Origin: Arthrobacter sp. AQ5-05
GTDB lineage: Bacteria; Actinomycetota; Actinomycetes; Actinomycetales; Micrococcaceae
Assembly (NCBI RefSeq): GCF_003287975.1
Contig: NZ_QMKQ01000017.1
Coordinates: forward strand, 25,705-89,704
Direction of reading: 5' to 3'
Length of the DNA stretch: 64,000 nt
Part shown: positions 44,734-53,287 of the stretch, piece by piece
Layout: every line of letters starts with the position of its first letter
Numbering within the stretch: the first letter of the stretch is position 1
Position numbers and translations under genes: made by a program
The notes under the pieces: generated by a model
Told to the model about the DNA's origin: nothing
Seen by the model: the letters and a program-made list of their open reading frames with translations, nothing else
The model's database searches: none

Positions 44734-47583
44734 ATGACTGCATACAGCTTTGGGAACAAATGGATGGGAATCATCGCACTCAAGGATCCACCGTCCGCAA
44801 TTCCAGAGCCACTACACAAGATGGCCATACGGCTTCGGATTCAAGCTCTGGACATTCGCATCACGCTTGACCCCAACGTTGAAGTTTCGATAGCCAAGGC
44901 ACTCGAATTACTTGGACGAATCCGGCACCGTCACGTCCTCTGTGAGGACTGGACGCGTGTCGATGAATGTCAAAGAGTCGAGTCAGCACTTCGTACAAAC
45001 GGCAAAACAGACATACGCCGGGGGTTGAGACGGGAATTATCTCGAGAGCTTCGCATTGAGCAGTCACGGAATTCTGGTTCAAAAAATGGCACTCTGGAAG
45101 ACCAAAGTACGTCTGACAAATCTACCGCGAACAGCCATTCTGGAGTCATCCCCACGCTATGGAGCGAAAGTGTGCCGCTTGCACCACTACATCCAGCACT
45201 CCCGTCGATTTCGTCTCGACTCGCAATCTGTGTTCAAAGCTTAGGCATCCAACTTGACGAAAATTCCACGACCTGGCTCAGGTGGGCTTCAATGCACAGC
45301 TCGTACCACTTTGAGCACATGCGGGAGAAAGCGCCCGTTGGAGTGGAAGTGCTAGGTATGCTTGAGCGTCTAGGCCAGGCTTGGCTCAAGGTCGGGATAA
45401 TGGAGGACTTGCGAGCTCGTGATGGTGATTTCGGGACGAGCGCAAAAGTATCAGCGGCCCTTCAAGCAATATCTTCCCTATCCAAAGAGCTGGGATCCTG
45501 GATATCAAGTCTCGAGTGTGCCCAGCTTGGACGAGGAGAAATTGTAGAAGCTGAGGGCGAAAGAAGAAGTCGGGCCGTTGAAGTCATCGGCGCTCAAATC
45601 GTTGGGGCGCTCTGTTTACTTTCTGGCTCTTACGCTCCAGCTGTTTCAGTTGTTTCAAAGACTTCGGCGCAGATTTCGTTACCTATTGATTGGAAGACAC
45701 AGCTACAGATCGCCTTGAAACGAACACCAACATACGTTGAGGATCGAAGTGGCCCGGACCATGCTGTTGAATTTGTGTCCACAGTCTCTGACGGAAAAGT
45801 GCAGTCATTGGGCCGCGGCGGCTCACGGCGCGCCGCACAACAGGACGCATCAAAGAATTTTCTTGCTGAGCATCTTCCGGATGCCTTGAATCTCAACAGC
45901 AAGCGGGAACCTGAGATGAGGCCGAAGCCATATGGGGTAGTGAGCAAAAGGCATTCTAATTGTGCGCGATTGATGGCTGGAAAGTTCGAGCTTTCGTCAG
46001 AGGCTCTTATGTCACAAAGCTTGACGCACAGTTCATGGGTGTATGAAAACAAGGCAGCTGTGAGAAACGCTGGACAGCGGGACTATGGCGTTTTGGCAGC
46101 CGAAGGATCGGCTGTTGTCGCAGCCTTGGCCTATCACCAATTTACGGTTGCTGCTCTAGGGCGTTCCCTAGATGTTTCGAAGGATCTTGCCCGGATGCCG
46201 GAGATTCAGGAAGAAGCGATGGGACAACTGGCCGACGCTCTAAGTCTGCAGGAGGGAATCCTGCTTGGTCGAGGAGCCACAATGAGTACCAAGATCAAAA
46301 GTGACGTTGCACAGGCGATTATTGCAACTGCGTGGCGTGAACAGCCCGACAAGCTAACGAAACAACAACCGCCAGCCGTGCGTTCTTGGATGATGTCACT
46401 CAGTAATGACTTGGGGCCATCGACTCAGCTAGACAGGTATTGCGCTCCGTTGAATCTGCAGTGCCACATAACCTATGAGCAGCGTGGAGAGGATCATTCG
46501 AGTGAGTATCGAGCAACGTATGTATTCAATGTTGCAACTAGCCCAAGCTGGACAGGGCCATGGCAAACAAGCCAGCGTAAGGCTAGAACGAGCGCAGCCG
46601 CTCAAATTGTAGAATTGCTGATCGCGCAAGGTAGTGGAGTGCCTGCCGATTTGGATGCCGCTGAACAGTCCATACTTGGTGTCTTCTTGACGGCAGAAAT
46701 CAACGCTGCCGAAATCTTGAATTCGAACCCAGCTCGGGAGCTTGCTACTCGCCGCCTCGGAATCGATTCCTTGGCCAGTGGTTCGATCAGCGCCTTCGCA
46801 TCTTGGGCCCAAGGCCGAGAACGATTTGTGCGACCCGAGGGTGCCGTAAGTAGCCAGTTGCGGTGTTACTACGCCGATGTCCTCGTCCGGCTCCGGCGTA
46901 ATGCGCTTGCCGAATGGATCAGGCGGGGACCTCAAATCGTAACGGTGCCGCATAATGAAATAGGAACCGGTAACCCAGCAACCTTTGATATGGGGGAAGC
47001 CCAACGGTTGTCCTTGCTTTCGGACATCCTTGCCAGAGTTGATTCCGAGCAGAACTCGATTGCCTCGGTTATTTCCACTTGGCCCGATACGAGCGAAGCG
47101 GCGAACATCACGGATATTGTGAAAGGTCTGGATGTACTGATGATCCCGGGAGGCAGGATTGTCACGGGGTTCATGATTAATCAAGCTGAAGCGATAGCTC
47201 GAGCCACCCAAAAACCCTTGGAAGTTTCATTTCAGGCTAATGCGCCAGACATGGTCGACCTCCTACTTAGAATTAACGGCGTAGATATCAGTAGCACTCT
47301 AGAAGATTCTCTGGCAGTCGCCGTGGCCATGATTCCCAGTATTGAGTGGCGCCCCACAGAAAATGCTGTTGTTTTGACCATCCCAACGATTCCCGTTGGC
47401 GCTGGAGAAATATTGAATGTAGGACTGGCCGCAATAGAAGATTCCCTTAGTGATCCGTGGCTTGCAAACTTGAAGGGTGACCTGGATGCCCTCTTACATC
47501 ACGGGACAGCAGCCATCGAGTCACTTGAAACCATGAAATCGGAGCATGCTTCATTGCGGGCATCATTGTCGCTGATGCGTTGA
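44734..47583 (+). CDS. large protein with tandem degenerate RNase III-like and dsRBD modules
   Basis: 949 residues from the ATG at 44734 (GGGGAGAAGAG nearby; a GTG 24 bases upstream is also in frame). Not similar to any gene I can name. Module 1: RNase III-like helices about 165-305 (ASMHSSY at 185, MLERLGQAWL at 209, SRAVEVIGAQIVGAL at 279), then a dsRBD about 319-381 (DWKTQLQIALKRTPTY, SGPDHAVEF, LGRGGSRRAAQQDASKNFL). Module 2: about 409-537 (SLTHSSWVYENK, ALSLQEGILLGRG, KIKSDVAQAIIATAW), then a weaker dsRBD about 563-632. The last 320 residues are mainly helical and unassigned. By manual alignment the catalytic acids of RNase III are mostly lost (D to Q and E to A in module 1; D to S and E to Q in module 2). 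GC and codon use are below the neighbours. Standalone gene; probably an RNA-binding protein acquired by transfer. Confidence 0.7.
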   Translation: MTAYSFGNKWMGIIALKDPPSAIPEPLHKMAIRLRIQALDIRITLDPNVEVSIAKALELLGRIRHRHVLCEDWTRVDECQRVESALRTNGKTDIRRGLRRELSRELRIEQSRNSGSKNGTLEDQSTSDKSTANSHSGVIPTLWSESVPLAPLHPALPSISSRLAICVQSLGIQLDENSTTWLRWASMHSSYHFEHMREKAPVGVEVLGMLERLGQAWLKVGIMEDLRARDGDFGTSAKVSAALQAISSLSKELGSWISSLECAQLGRGEIVEAEGERRSRAVEVIGAQIVGALCLLSGSYAPAVSVVSKTSAQISLPIDWKTQLQIALKRTPTYVEDRSGPDHAVEFVSTVSDGKVQSLGRGGSRRAAQQDASKNFLAEHLPDALNLNSKREPEMRPKPYGVVSKRHSNCARLMAGKFELSSEALMSQSLTHSSWVYENKAAVRNAGQRDYGVLAAEGSAVVAALAYHQFTVAALGRSLDVSKDLARMPEIQEEAMGQLADALSLQEGILLGRGATMSTKIKSDVAQAIIATAWREQPDKLTKQQPPAVRSWMMSLSNDLGPSTQLDRYCAPLNLQCHITYEQRGEDHSSEYRATYVFNVATSPSWTGPWQTSQRKARTSAAAQIVELLIAQGSGVPADLDAAEQSILGVFLTAEINAAEILNSNPARELATRRLGIDSLASGSISAFASWAQGRERFVRPEGAVSSQLRCYYADVLVRLRRNALAEWIRRGPQIVTVPHNEIGTGNPATFDMGEAQRLSLLSDILARVDSEQNSIASVISTWPDTSEAANITDIVKGLDVLMIPGGRIVTGFMINQAEAIARATQKPLEVSFQANAPDMVDLLLRINGVDISSTLEDSLAVAVAMIPSIEWRPTENAVVLTIPTIPVGAGEILNVGLAAIEDSLSDPWLANLKGDLDALLHHGTAAIESLETMKSEHASLRASLSLMR

Positions 47584-47885
47584 TCATCGGCCTTGCATAT
47601 TCAATCATCTGCGTGGATGCCATCTTCGTTTATTCCGCTTGAAGGTCTACCGGTCTCGGAGCCTAGAGACATGTGCAGACCACGCGCGGAACATACCGAA
47701 GTAGAACCCGTGATGGCGACGTCGAAGGTCGCTGAATCACCCAACACCTCCGCTTGCCGGTTGGCGGCAGTACTCCCAGACGTTCGCGCGAACATCCGGA
47801 AGCACTGCCGGTTTCACGGATCCTACGCAGTTTTGCGGGGAACACCTTGGTGGAACCAACGACGACGTGCCGTCCTACCGGTTGC
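47584..47885. other. non-coding region, nothing recognised
   Basis: About 300 bases between the RNase III-like gene and the convergent IclR gene. Open frames exist on both strands but have no initiation signals and no recognisable family similarity. GC rises back to the window average towards the right. Confidence 0.4.
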
Positions 47886-48635
47886 TCAGCCTTCCGAAGC
47901 CGGACCGAGCGCTCGCGAGATCCCGCGCACCGCGGTTTGCAGGGCCATCACAGCGGCCGGCAGCAGGTCCGAGCCGCGCGGGACCACCACCGCCAACACG
48001 GCCAGTGCGTGGCCGCGGGCATCGAGGATCGGTGCCGCGGCACCGGTCGATTCCGGGTCGATGAGCCCGTCGAATGTTGCGTACCCGGTGCGCCGGATCT
48101 CGGCCAGTTCGTGGCGCAGCTTCGGGTGCCGGGCCACCATGGCCTCGCCGTGCCGTTCCAGGTAGCCCTCCAGCACGCTGGCGGGGGAATAGGCCAGCAG
48201 CGCCATGCCCATCGAGGTCAGGTGCACCGGCATGCGCCCTGCCACGTTGGCCTGGTTGACCACCGAGCCCGGGCGGGAGAGCCGCTCGATGACCAGCACG
48301 TCGTCCTCGTGTAGCACCGCCAGCTGGGTGTTCTGCCCCACCAGCTGGTTGATGTCCTCCATGAAGGGCAACGCGGCCTGGCGCAGATCCAGGGTCGAGG
48401 CGCTGCGGTTGGCCAGTTCCCACAGGCGCAGGCCCAGGCGCACCTGGCCGTCGGCGTCGCGTGCCAAAAGCCCGTGGGAAACCATCTCATCGAGCAGCCG
48501 GTAGGTGGTGGCCCGGGGAACATCGGCGCGCCTGGAAAGGGCATTGACCGTCAAGGTGGGGTTTTGCGCGTCAAAGGCATCAAGGATCCGCACCAGGCGG
48601 TCAAGCATCGAGTCCCCGCTCGGTGAATTGGCCAT
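47886..48635 (-). CDS. IclR-family transcriptional regulator
   Basis: 249 residues from ATG at 48635. HTH: DRLVRILDAFDAQNPTLTVN and RADVPRATTYRLLDEMVSHG. Effector domain: GRMPVHLTSMGMALLAYSP and GYATFDGLIDPESTGAAAPI. The upstream open frame to 48812 lacks homology. It is divergent from a broken BCCT transporter, which it may once have regulated. Ligand unknown. Confidence 0.8.
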   Translation of the reverse strand: MANSPSGDSMLDRLVRILDAFDAQNPTLTVNALSRRADVPRATTYRLLDEMVSHGLLARDADGQVRLGLRLWELANRSASTLDLRQAALPFMEDINQLVGQNTQLAVLHEDDVLVIERLSRPGSVVNQANVAGRMPVHLTSMGMALLAYSPASVLEGYLERHGEAMVARHPKLRHELAEIRRTGYATFDGLIDPESTGAAAPILDARGHALAVLAVVVPRGSDLLPAAVMALQTAVRGISRALGPASEG

Positions 48636-48945
48636 GGTTCCAACTGTAGGCCAGTCGGTCACGGCGGGGTTGCCCGATGCCGCCGCGTAACTGCACCGAA
48701 GACTGGCCATTGAGCTCGAAATGTGGGCAAGGTTTCCCTGAAAATGCTTCCGGAACCCCCACGGCAGAGCCTGCCGTGGGAAACCAGCCGCAACCGGCAA
48801 CATCGGTCTCACCTATGCGGATCCTTGAGTTGAACAGCAGCTGTCGGCTCGTGGTCGGGTCGCGGGGGTCCTTGGCCGAATCAGCAGAGGGGAAGCGCGC
48901 AATCCGGGGAAGGAACAGCCCGAACGCATGGTGGAACACAGCCGC
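48636..48945. other. intergenic region with hairpin, no intact gene
   Basis: Between the IclR start and the BCCT remnant. It holds one strong hairpin (48758-48780) and no convincing gene. Confidence 0.4.
48758..48780. terminator. hairpin, terminator-like
   Basis: CCCACGGCAG-AGC-CTGCCGTGGG, a perfect 10-bp stem, followed by AAACC. It is in a non-coding stretch; no gene obviously ends here, so its role is uncertain. Confidence 0.35.
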
Positions 48946-49560
48946 TACGGGGTCAGCGAGCGGCGCTAGGACCCGGTTGCCGCGGAATACCGTCCCCCGA
49001 TCACCAGCACGGAACCGAGCAAGGGCCCGGCCGAGCTCATCGAGTATCCGGGTCCCAAGGTCAACTGGGCGGGTCTTCGTCATTTCCGCGGTGGCCATCC
49101 TCGCCCTTCCCTGTGGGCGATCCTCGTCCCGGACAACGCGGCTGCATCCATGCGGACCGCGGTCAGCTGGATCTCTACGAACCTGGGCTGGTTCTATGTC
49201 GTCACGGTGACCCTGGTGGTGCTTTTGGTCCTGGGGGGGCCGCGTTCTCCAAGGATTGCAGCGTCCGGCTGGGCCCGGACCGTTCGCTCCCGCAATACAA
49301 CCCCTTCACCTGGGTCGCGATGCTCTTTGCCGCCGGGGTTGGGATCGAAATGCTTTTCCACTCCGTGACGGGGGCCCATCATCCGATTCATCACCCCGCT
49401 GGCGGCGGATCCCGAATCGGCTGCCGCGGCCCAGGACGCGGTGGTGGGGGCGATGTTCCACTACGGCTCTGCCGGCCGGTCCATGTATGCGCTGCTGGGC
49501 CCGGCCATGGGATGTTTCGCCTACCGCTGGGGCATGGTCCCGCAGGTTCGCAAAGAGCCC
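48946..49560 (+). pseudogene. broken BCCT (betaine/carnitine/choline) transporter, 5' part
   Basis: Pieces in different frames can be joined into the N-terminal third of a BCCT transporter: KGPAELIEYPGPKVNW, RVFVISAVAILA, AILVPDNAAASMRTAVSW and ISTNLGWFYVVTVTLVVLLV, then CSVRLGPDRSLPQYNPFTW, VAMLFAAGVGIEMLFHSVTG, and VVGAMFHYGSAGRSMYALLG. At least three frameshifts separate them, and the sequence stops after FAYRWGMV, where an unrelated opposing gene begins. It is not functional. Confidence 0.75.
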
Positions 49561-49612
49561 GATGAGGAAGAAAAAACAACCAGTGGCGCGGCATCGCCCC
49601 GGGGACCCGTGT

Positions 49613-50173
49613 TCAGGCCCGTGTGGCGTCGCCCGGGCCCGCACCTGCCCGGGCGCGGTGCCTGCGTACCGCCGCCCGGTTGGCACAGCGCACCGAGCAA
49701 TAACTCTGGCGGCCATTGCGGGTGACATCGATGACCACCTTGGTGCAGGGATCCCCGGGCGCATCCCCCGCGGCACAGCGGCCCATGCGGTGCATGCCGC
49801 GGGTGGACAGGTGCAGGGAGGTGCCGACACCGAAGACCGCGCGCAAAACGTGGGGCAGGGTCTGGTTGGCATCGCGGTAGTGCAGGTGCCAGCCCTCGCC
49901 GTTGTGGTCAACGAGCCGCGGGTATGCCGCGGCTGCGGCCATCTGCTCGTTGAGCAGGCTGGCCCGTTCCTGGGGGTCGGTGGCATCCACGACACGCAGC
50001 CAGTCCGCTACGACACATCGGGTCATCTCGTAGTCGCCGGCCGCGGGGGTGAAATCCATGGTCATGCCGAATTCACGCGCCCGGCCGATGACGCCGTCCC
50101 GGTCCGCGGGCGGGTCGTTGGCCAGCGACGCCGCCAGCAGGACCGCATATTCTCCGTAAGGGTTGAGGTGCAT
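49613..50173 (-). CDS. CGNR zinc-finger (ABATE-domain) protein
   Basis: 186 residues. The C-terminal part has a CGNR-type zinc-finger shape with two pairs of Cys (CAAGDAPGDPC and YCSVRCANRAAVRRHRAR), preceded by the ABATE-like helical N-terminus. These proteins are presumed stress-related transcription factors. The start at 50173 is 17 to 27 bases from the divergent small gene on the plus strand. Confidence 0.75.
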   Translation of the reverse strand: MHLNPYGEYAVLLAASLANDPPADRDGVIGRAREFGMTMDFTPAAGDYEMTRCVVADWLRVVDATDPQERASLLNEQMAAAAAYPRLVDHNGEGWHLHYRDANQTLPHVLRAVFGVGTSLHLSTRGMHRMGRCAAGDAPGDPCTKVVIDVTRNGRQSYCSVRCANRAAVRRHRARAGAGPGDATRA

Positions 50174-50199
50174 AAGGCCATTACAGCATAGTGGTCGGT

Positions 50200-50409
50200 A
50201 TGATGCCCACCCACGCTGCCGCAACCCTTCCCCATAGCCGCCCGGCGCCCGTCCATGAGCACGCCTGGCTGGCCGAATCCACCCACAACACCTCCGAAGG
50301 TACGGTGGTGTACGTGCGCTGCGCGGCCGGTTGCGGCGCCCGCCGCGTCGACCTCCAGGGCCCCGCCAACGTCCCCGCGAGCGCGGTGAGCAAGGTGGTG
50401 GGCCGGTAG
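50200..50409 (+). CDS. small protein with Cys-rich core, 69 residues
   Basis: A short gene divergent from the CGNR gene; GTG at 50191, ATG at 50200 or ATG at 50203 could start it. The core HEHAWLAESTHNTSEGTVVY, VRCAAGCGARRVDL resembles conserved small proteins of Arthrobacter-type genomes with a C-x3-C-like motif that might bind metal. Function unknown. It ends about 80 bases before the pcaF operators. Confidence 0.5.
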   Translation: MMPTHAAATLPHSRPAPVHEHAWLAESTHNTSEGTVVYVRCAAGCGARRVDLQGPANVPASAVSKVVGR

Positions 50410-50489
50410 CGGTCGGCCCCGGCGGGGTCGCCCGCGGCCTCGGGAAAGCCGAGGTGCATCCCTTGAAGGCCGGCACCCTTGGTGATAAA

Positions 50490-50523
50490 GTTCATTTAGT
50501 GAACGACAGTTCGCAATGCGAAC
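50490..50523. promoter_or_regulatory. tandem dyads, probable PcaR operator of pcaFIJ
   Basis: GTTCATTTAGTGAAC (50490-50504) and GTTCGCAATGCGAAC (50509-50523, a perfect 7-bp dyad) repeat the GTTC...GAAC pattern with centres 19 bases apart. GTTCG...CG-AC dyads are known targets of the IclR proteins PcaU and PcaR. The pcaR gene lies 2.8 kb downstream. Confidence 0.6.
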
Positions 50524-50554
50524 ATTTTAGATCAGGAAGCCGGGACCACACATC

Positions 50555-51766
50555 ATGCAGCAGGCGTACCTCTACGACGCGATCCGCACCCCCTTCGGCA
50601 AGATCGGCGGAAGCCTATCCGCCCACCGCCCCGACGACCTGGCCGCGCACGTGGTACGCGAACTCGTCGCCCGCGCACCGCAGCTGGATCCGGCCTCCAT
50701 CGACGAATCGATTTTCGGCAACGCCAACGGCGCCGGCGAGGAAAACCGCAACGTCGCCCGCATGGCCACGCTGCTTGCCGGCCTGCCCACCTCCCTTCCT
50801 GGAACCACCATGAACCGCCTCTGTGGTTCTTCGCTGGACGCTGCCATCGCCGCCTCCCGGCAGATCAACACCGAGGATGCCGATTTGGTGCTGGTCGGTG
50901 GCGTCGAATCCATGAGCCGCGCCCCGTGGGTGCTTCCCAAGACCGAGCGCCCCTTCCCGATGGCCAATCTTGAACTGGCCAACACCACCCTGGGCTGGCG
51001 CCTGGTGAACCCGGCCATGAACAAGGAATGGACCGTCTCCCTGGGCGAGGCCACGGAGCAGCTGCGCGAAAAGTACGAGATCACCCGCGAGGACCAGGAC
51101 GAATTCGCCGCACTGTCGCACAAGCTCGCATCCCGGGCCTGGGCCGACGGCAAGTACAACAACCTCGTGGTCGCGGTTCCCCCGGCCAACAAGCGCGGCA
51201 CCGAGGTGACCATGGACGAGACCATCCGCCCCGGTTCCACCGCCGAGACCCTGGCGGGCCTGCGCCCGGTCTTCCGCGATGCCGCCACCGGAACCGTCAC
51301 CGCGGGCAATGCCTCGCCGATGTCCGACGGCGCCTCGGCCGCCTTCATCGGCTCCGAGCGCGGCGGCGATCTGCTGGGCGCGGCGCCGCTGGCCCGCATC
51401 GCGTCCCGTGCCTCCTCTGCCCTGGACCCGCAGTACTTCGGCTTCGCCCCGGTCGAGGCCGCCAACAAGGCGCTGGCCAAGGCCGGGATCTCCTGGTCGG
51501 ATGTTGCCGCGGTCGAGCTCAACGAGGCCTTCGCCGCCCAGTCGCTGGCCTGCATCCGCGCCTGGGACATCCACCCGGCAATCGTCAACGCCTGGGGCGG
51601 CGCACTGTCCATTGGCCACCCGCTGGGCGCCTCCGGCCTGCGCATCCTGGGCACCCTGGCCCGCCGCCTGCAGGAGAACAACCAGCGCTGGGGCGTCGCG
51701 GCGATCTGCATCGGCGTCGGCCAGGGACTGGCCGTCGTCCTGGAAAACCCGAGCGCAACCGCCTAA
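50555..51766 (+). CDS. pcaF: 3-oxoadipyl-CoA thiolase
   Basis: 403 residues. Thiolase active-site Cys in NRLCGSSLD (Cys90), the LNEAFAAQ motif, the GGALSIGHPLGASG His and CIGVGQG Cys near the C-terminus. It cleaves 3-oxoadipyl-CoA to succinyl-CoA and acetyl-CoA. It is first of pcaFIJ; the operator tandem lies just upstream. Length and neighbours support pcaF over a general thiolase. Confidence 0.92.
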   Translation: MQQAYLYDAIRTPFGKIGGSLSAHRPDDLAAHVVRELVARAPQLDPASIDESIFGNANGAGEENRNVARMATLLAGLPTSLPGTTMNRLCGSSLDAAIAASRQINTEDADLVLVGGVESMSRAPWVLPKTERPFPMANLELANTTLGWRLVNPAMNKEWTVSLGEATEQLREKYEITREDQDEFAALSHKLASRAWADGKYNNLVVAVPPANKRGTEVTMDETIRPGSTAETLAGLRPVFRDAATGTVTAGNASPMSDGASAAFIGSERGGDLLGAAPLARIASRASSALDPQYFGFAPVEAANKALAKAGISWSDVAAVELNEAFAAQSLACIRAWDIHPAIVNAWGGALSIGHPLGASGLRILGTLARRLQENNQRWGVAAICIGVGQGLAVVLENPSATA

Positions 51767-51827
51767 GCACCCTCGGGGGAATCGCCCCCCGTCCCCCTGA
51801 CCGCAAGACTTAAGGAGAGAACCACCG

Positions 51828-52502
51828 ATGGCACCACGCATTGCCACCACGGCCGCAGAAGCCGTGGCCAACATCCACGACTCGTCCACCATCCTGATCG
51901 GCGGCTTCGGCAACGCCGGCCAGCCCATGGAACTGATCGACGCACTCATGGATTGCGGCGCGACGGACCTGACCGTGATCAACAACAACGCCGGGCAGGC
52001 CGACGCCGGCCTGGCGCTGCTGATCAAGGAACGACGCGTCTCCAAGATCATCTGCTCCTTCCCGCGCCAGTCCGACTCCTGGCACTTCGATGAGGCCTAC
52101 CGCGCCGGGGAGATCGAGCTGGAACTGGTCCCGCAGGGCAACCTGGCCGAGCGCATCCGCGCCGCCGGCGCCGGCATCGGCGGGTTCTTCACCCCCACCG
52201 GCTACGGCACGTTGCTGGCCGAGGGCAAGGAAACCCGCGTCATTGACGGCAAGGGCTACGTGCTGGAAAGCCCCCTCCATGCCGACTTCGCCCTGATCAA
52301 GGCCTTCAAGGCCGACACCCATGGCAACCTGGTCTACCGCAAGACCGCGCGGAACTTCGGCCCCATCATGGCCTCGGCGGCCAAGTCCGCGATCGTCCAG
52401 GTGGATGAGATCGTCGAAACCGGAAAGCTTGACCCGGAGGTCGTGGTGACCCCGGGAATCTACGTCAACACCCTTGTGGCACTGGGAGGCAACAACTCAT
52501 GA
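51828..52502 (+). CDS. pcaI: 3-oxoadipate CoA-transferase subunit A
   Basis: 224 residues of the CoA-transferase family I alpha subunit. ILIGGFGNAGQPMELIDALM near the N-terminus binds CoA, and GIGGFFTPTGYGTLLAEGKE is typical. AAGGAGAG precedes the ATG. Its stop overlaps pcaJ (ATGA), giving 1:1 coupling with the beta subunit. Confidence 0.92.
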   Translation: MAPRIATTAAEAVANIHDSSTILIGGFGNAGQPMELIDALMDCGATDLTVINNNAGQADAGLALLIKERRVSKIICSFPRQSDSWHFDEAYRAGEIELELVPQGNLAERIRAAGAGIGGFFTPTGYGTLLAEGKETRVIDGKGYVLESPLHADFALIKAFKADTHGNLVYRKTARNFGPIMASAAKSAIVQVDEIVETGKLDPEVVVTPGIYVNTLVALGGNNS

Positions 52503-53170
52503 GCACCGAAACCAGCACCTTCACCACCACCGACGCGGCACTGACCCGCGACGAAATGGCCCGATTGGTCGCCGCCGACATCCCGGCGGGCGCCTTCGTG
52601 AACCTGGGCATCGGCCAGCCGACCAATGTCTCCAACTTCCTCACCGGGGAACAGGGCGTCACCCTGCACACCGAGAACGGCATGCTGGGCATGGGCCCGG
52701 TGGCCACCGGCGATGACATCGACGAGGACCTGATCAACGCCGGCAAGGTCCCGGTCACCGAGCTGCCCGGCGCCAGCTACTTCCACCACGCCGACTCGTT
52801 CGCGATGATGCGCGGAGGGCACCTGGATGTCTGCGTGCTCGGGGCCTTCCAGGTCTCCGGGGCAGGCGACCTGGCCAACTGGCACACCGGCGCCCCGGGC
52901 GCCATCCCCGCCGTGGGCGGGGCCATGGACCTGGCCATCGGCGCCAAGTCAACCTGGGTCATGATGGGCCTGTTCACCAAGACCGGCGAGTCCAAGCTGG
53001 TTCAGGCGCTCACCTACCCGGTCACCGGGCTGGGCTGCGTCTCGCGCATCTACACCGAATCGGCCATCTTCGAGCTGGCCGCCGGCACCGTGACCGTGCG
53101 CTCCACCCACGGGATTTCCTTCGAGGAACTCGTCGAACGCCTGCCGGTCGAGTTGGTCCGCGCGGCATAG
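52499..53170 (+). CDS. pcaJ: 3-oxoadipate CoA-transferase subunit B
   Basis: 223 residues. The catalytic Glu region is TLHTENGMLGMGP, with NLGIGQPTNVSNFL before it and VSGAGDLANW after it, as in PcaJ/SCOT beta subunits. Together with PcaI it activates 3-oxoadipate to its CoA ester using succinyl-CoA. Confidence 0.92.
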   Translation: MSTETSTFTTTDAALTRDEMARLVAADIPAGAFVNLGIGQPTNVSNFLTGEQGVTLHTENGMLGMGPVATGDDIDEDLINAGKVPVTELPGASYFHHADSFAMMRGGHLDVCVLGAFQVSGAGDLANWHTGAPGAIPAVGGAMDLAIGAKSTWVMMGLFTKTGESKLVQALTYPVTGLGCVSRIYTESAIFELAAGTVTVRSTHGISFEELVERLPVELVRAA

Positions 53171-53287
53171 GCAGTAGATTTGTGGGTGCGGCACCTGGCA
53201 TTCGCGTCGGGCGCCGCTCCCGCGGCCCGCGCACCCCCACGCGCGGGCACGGTCATGTGTCGGCATAACCCATAGGAGCAAGAACAG

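Noticed and set aside
47593..47845. Short open frames on both strands between the RNase III-like and IclR genes
   Set aside because: No initiation signals and no recognisable similarity.
48636..48812. Upstream extension of the IclR regulator at 48635
   Set aside because: The added residues have no IclR homology and no ribosome-binding site near 48812.
50615..52051. Minus-strand open frame over pcaF
   Set aside because: PcaF is intact on the plus strand with all thiolase motifs.
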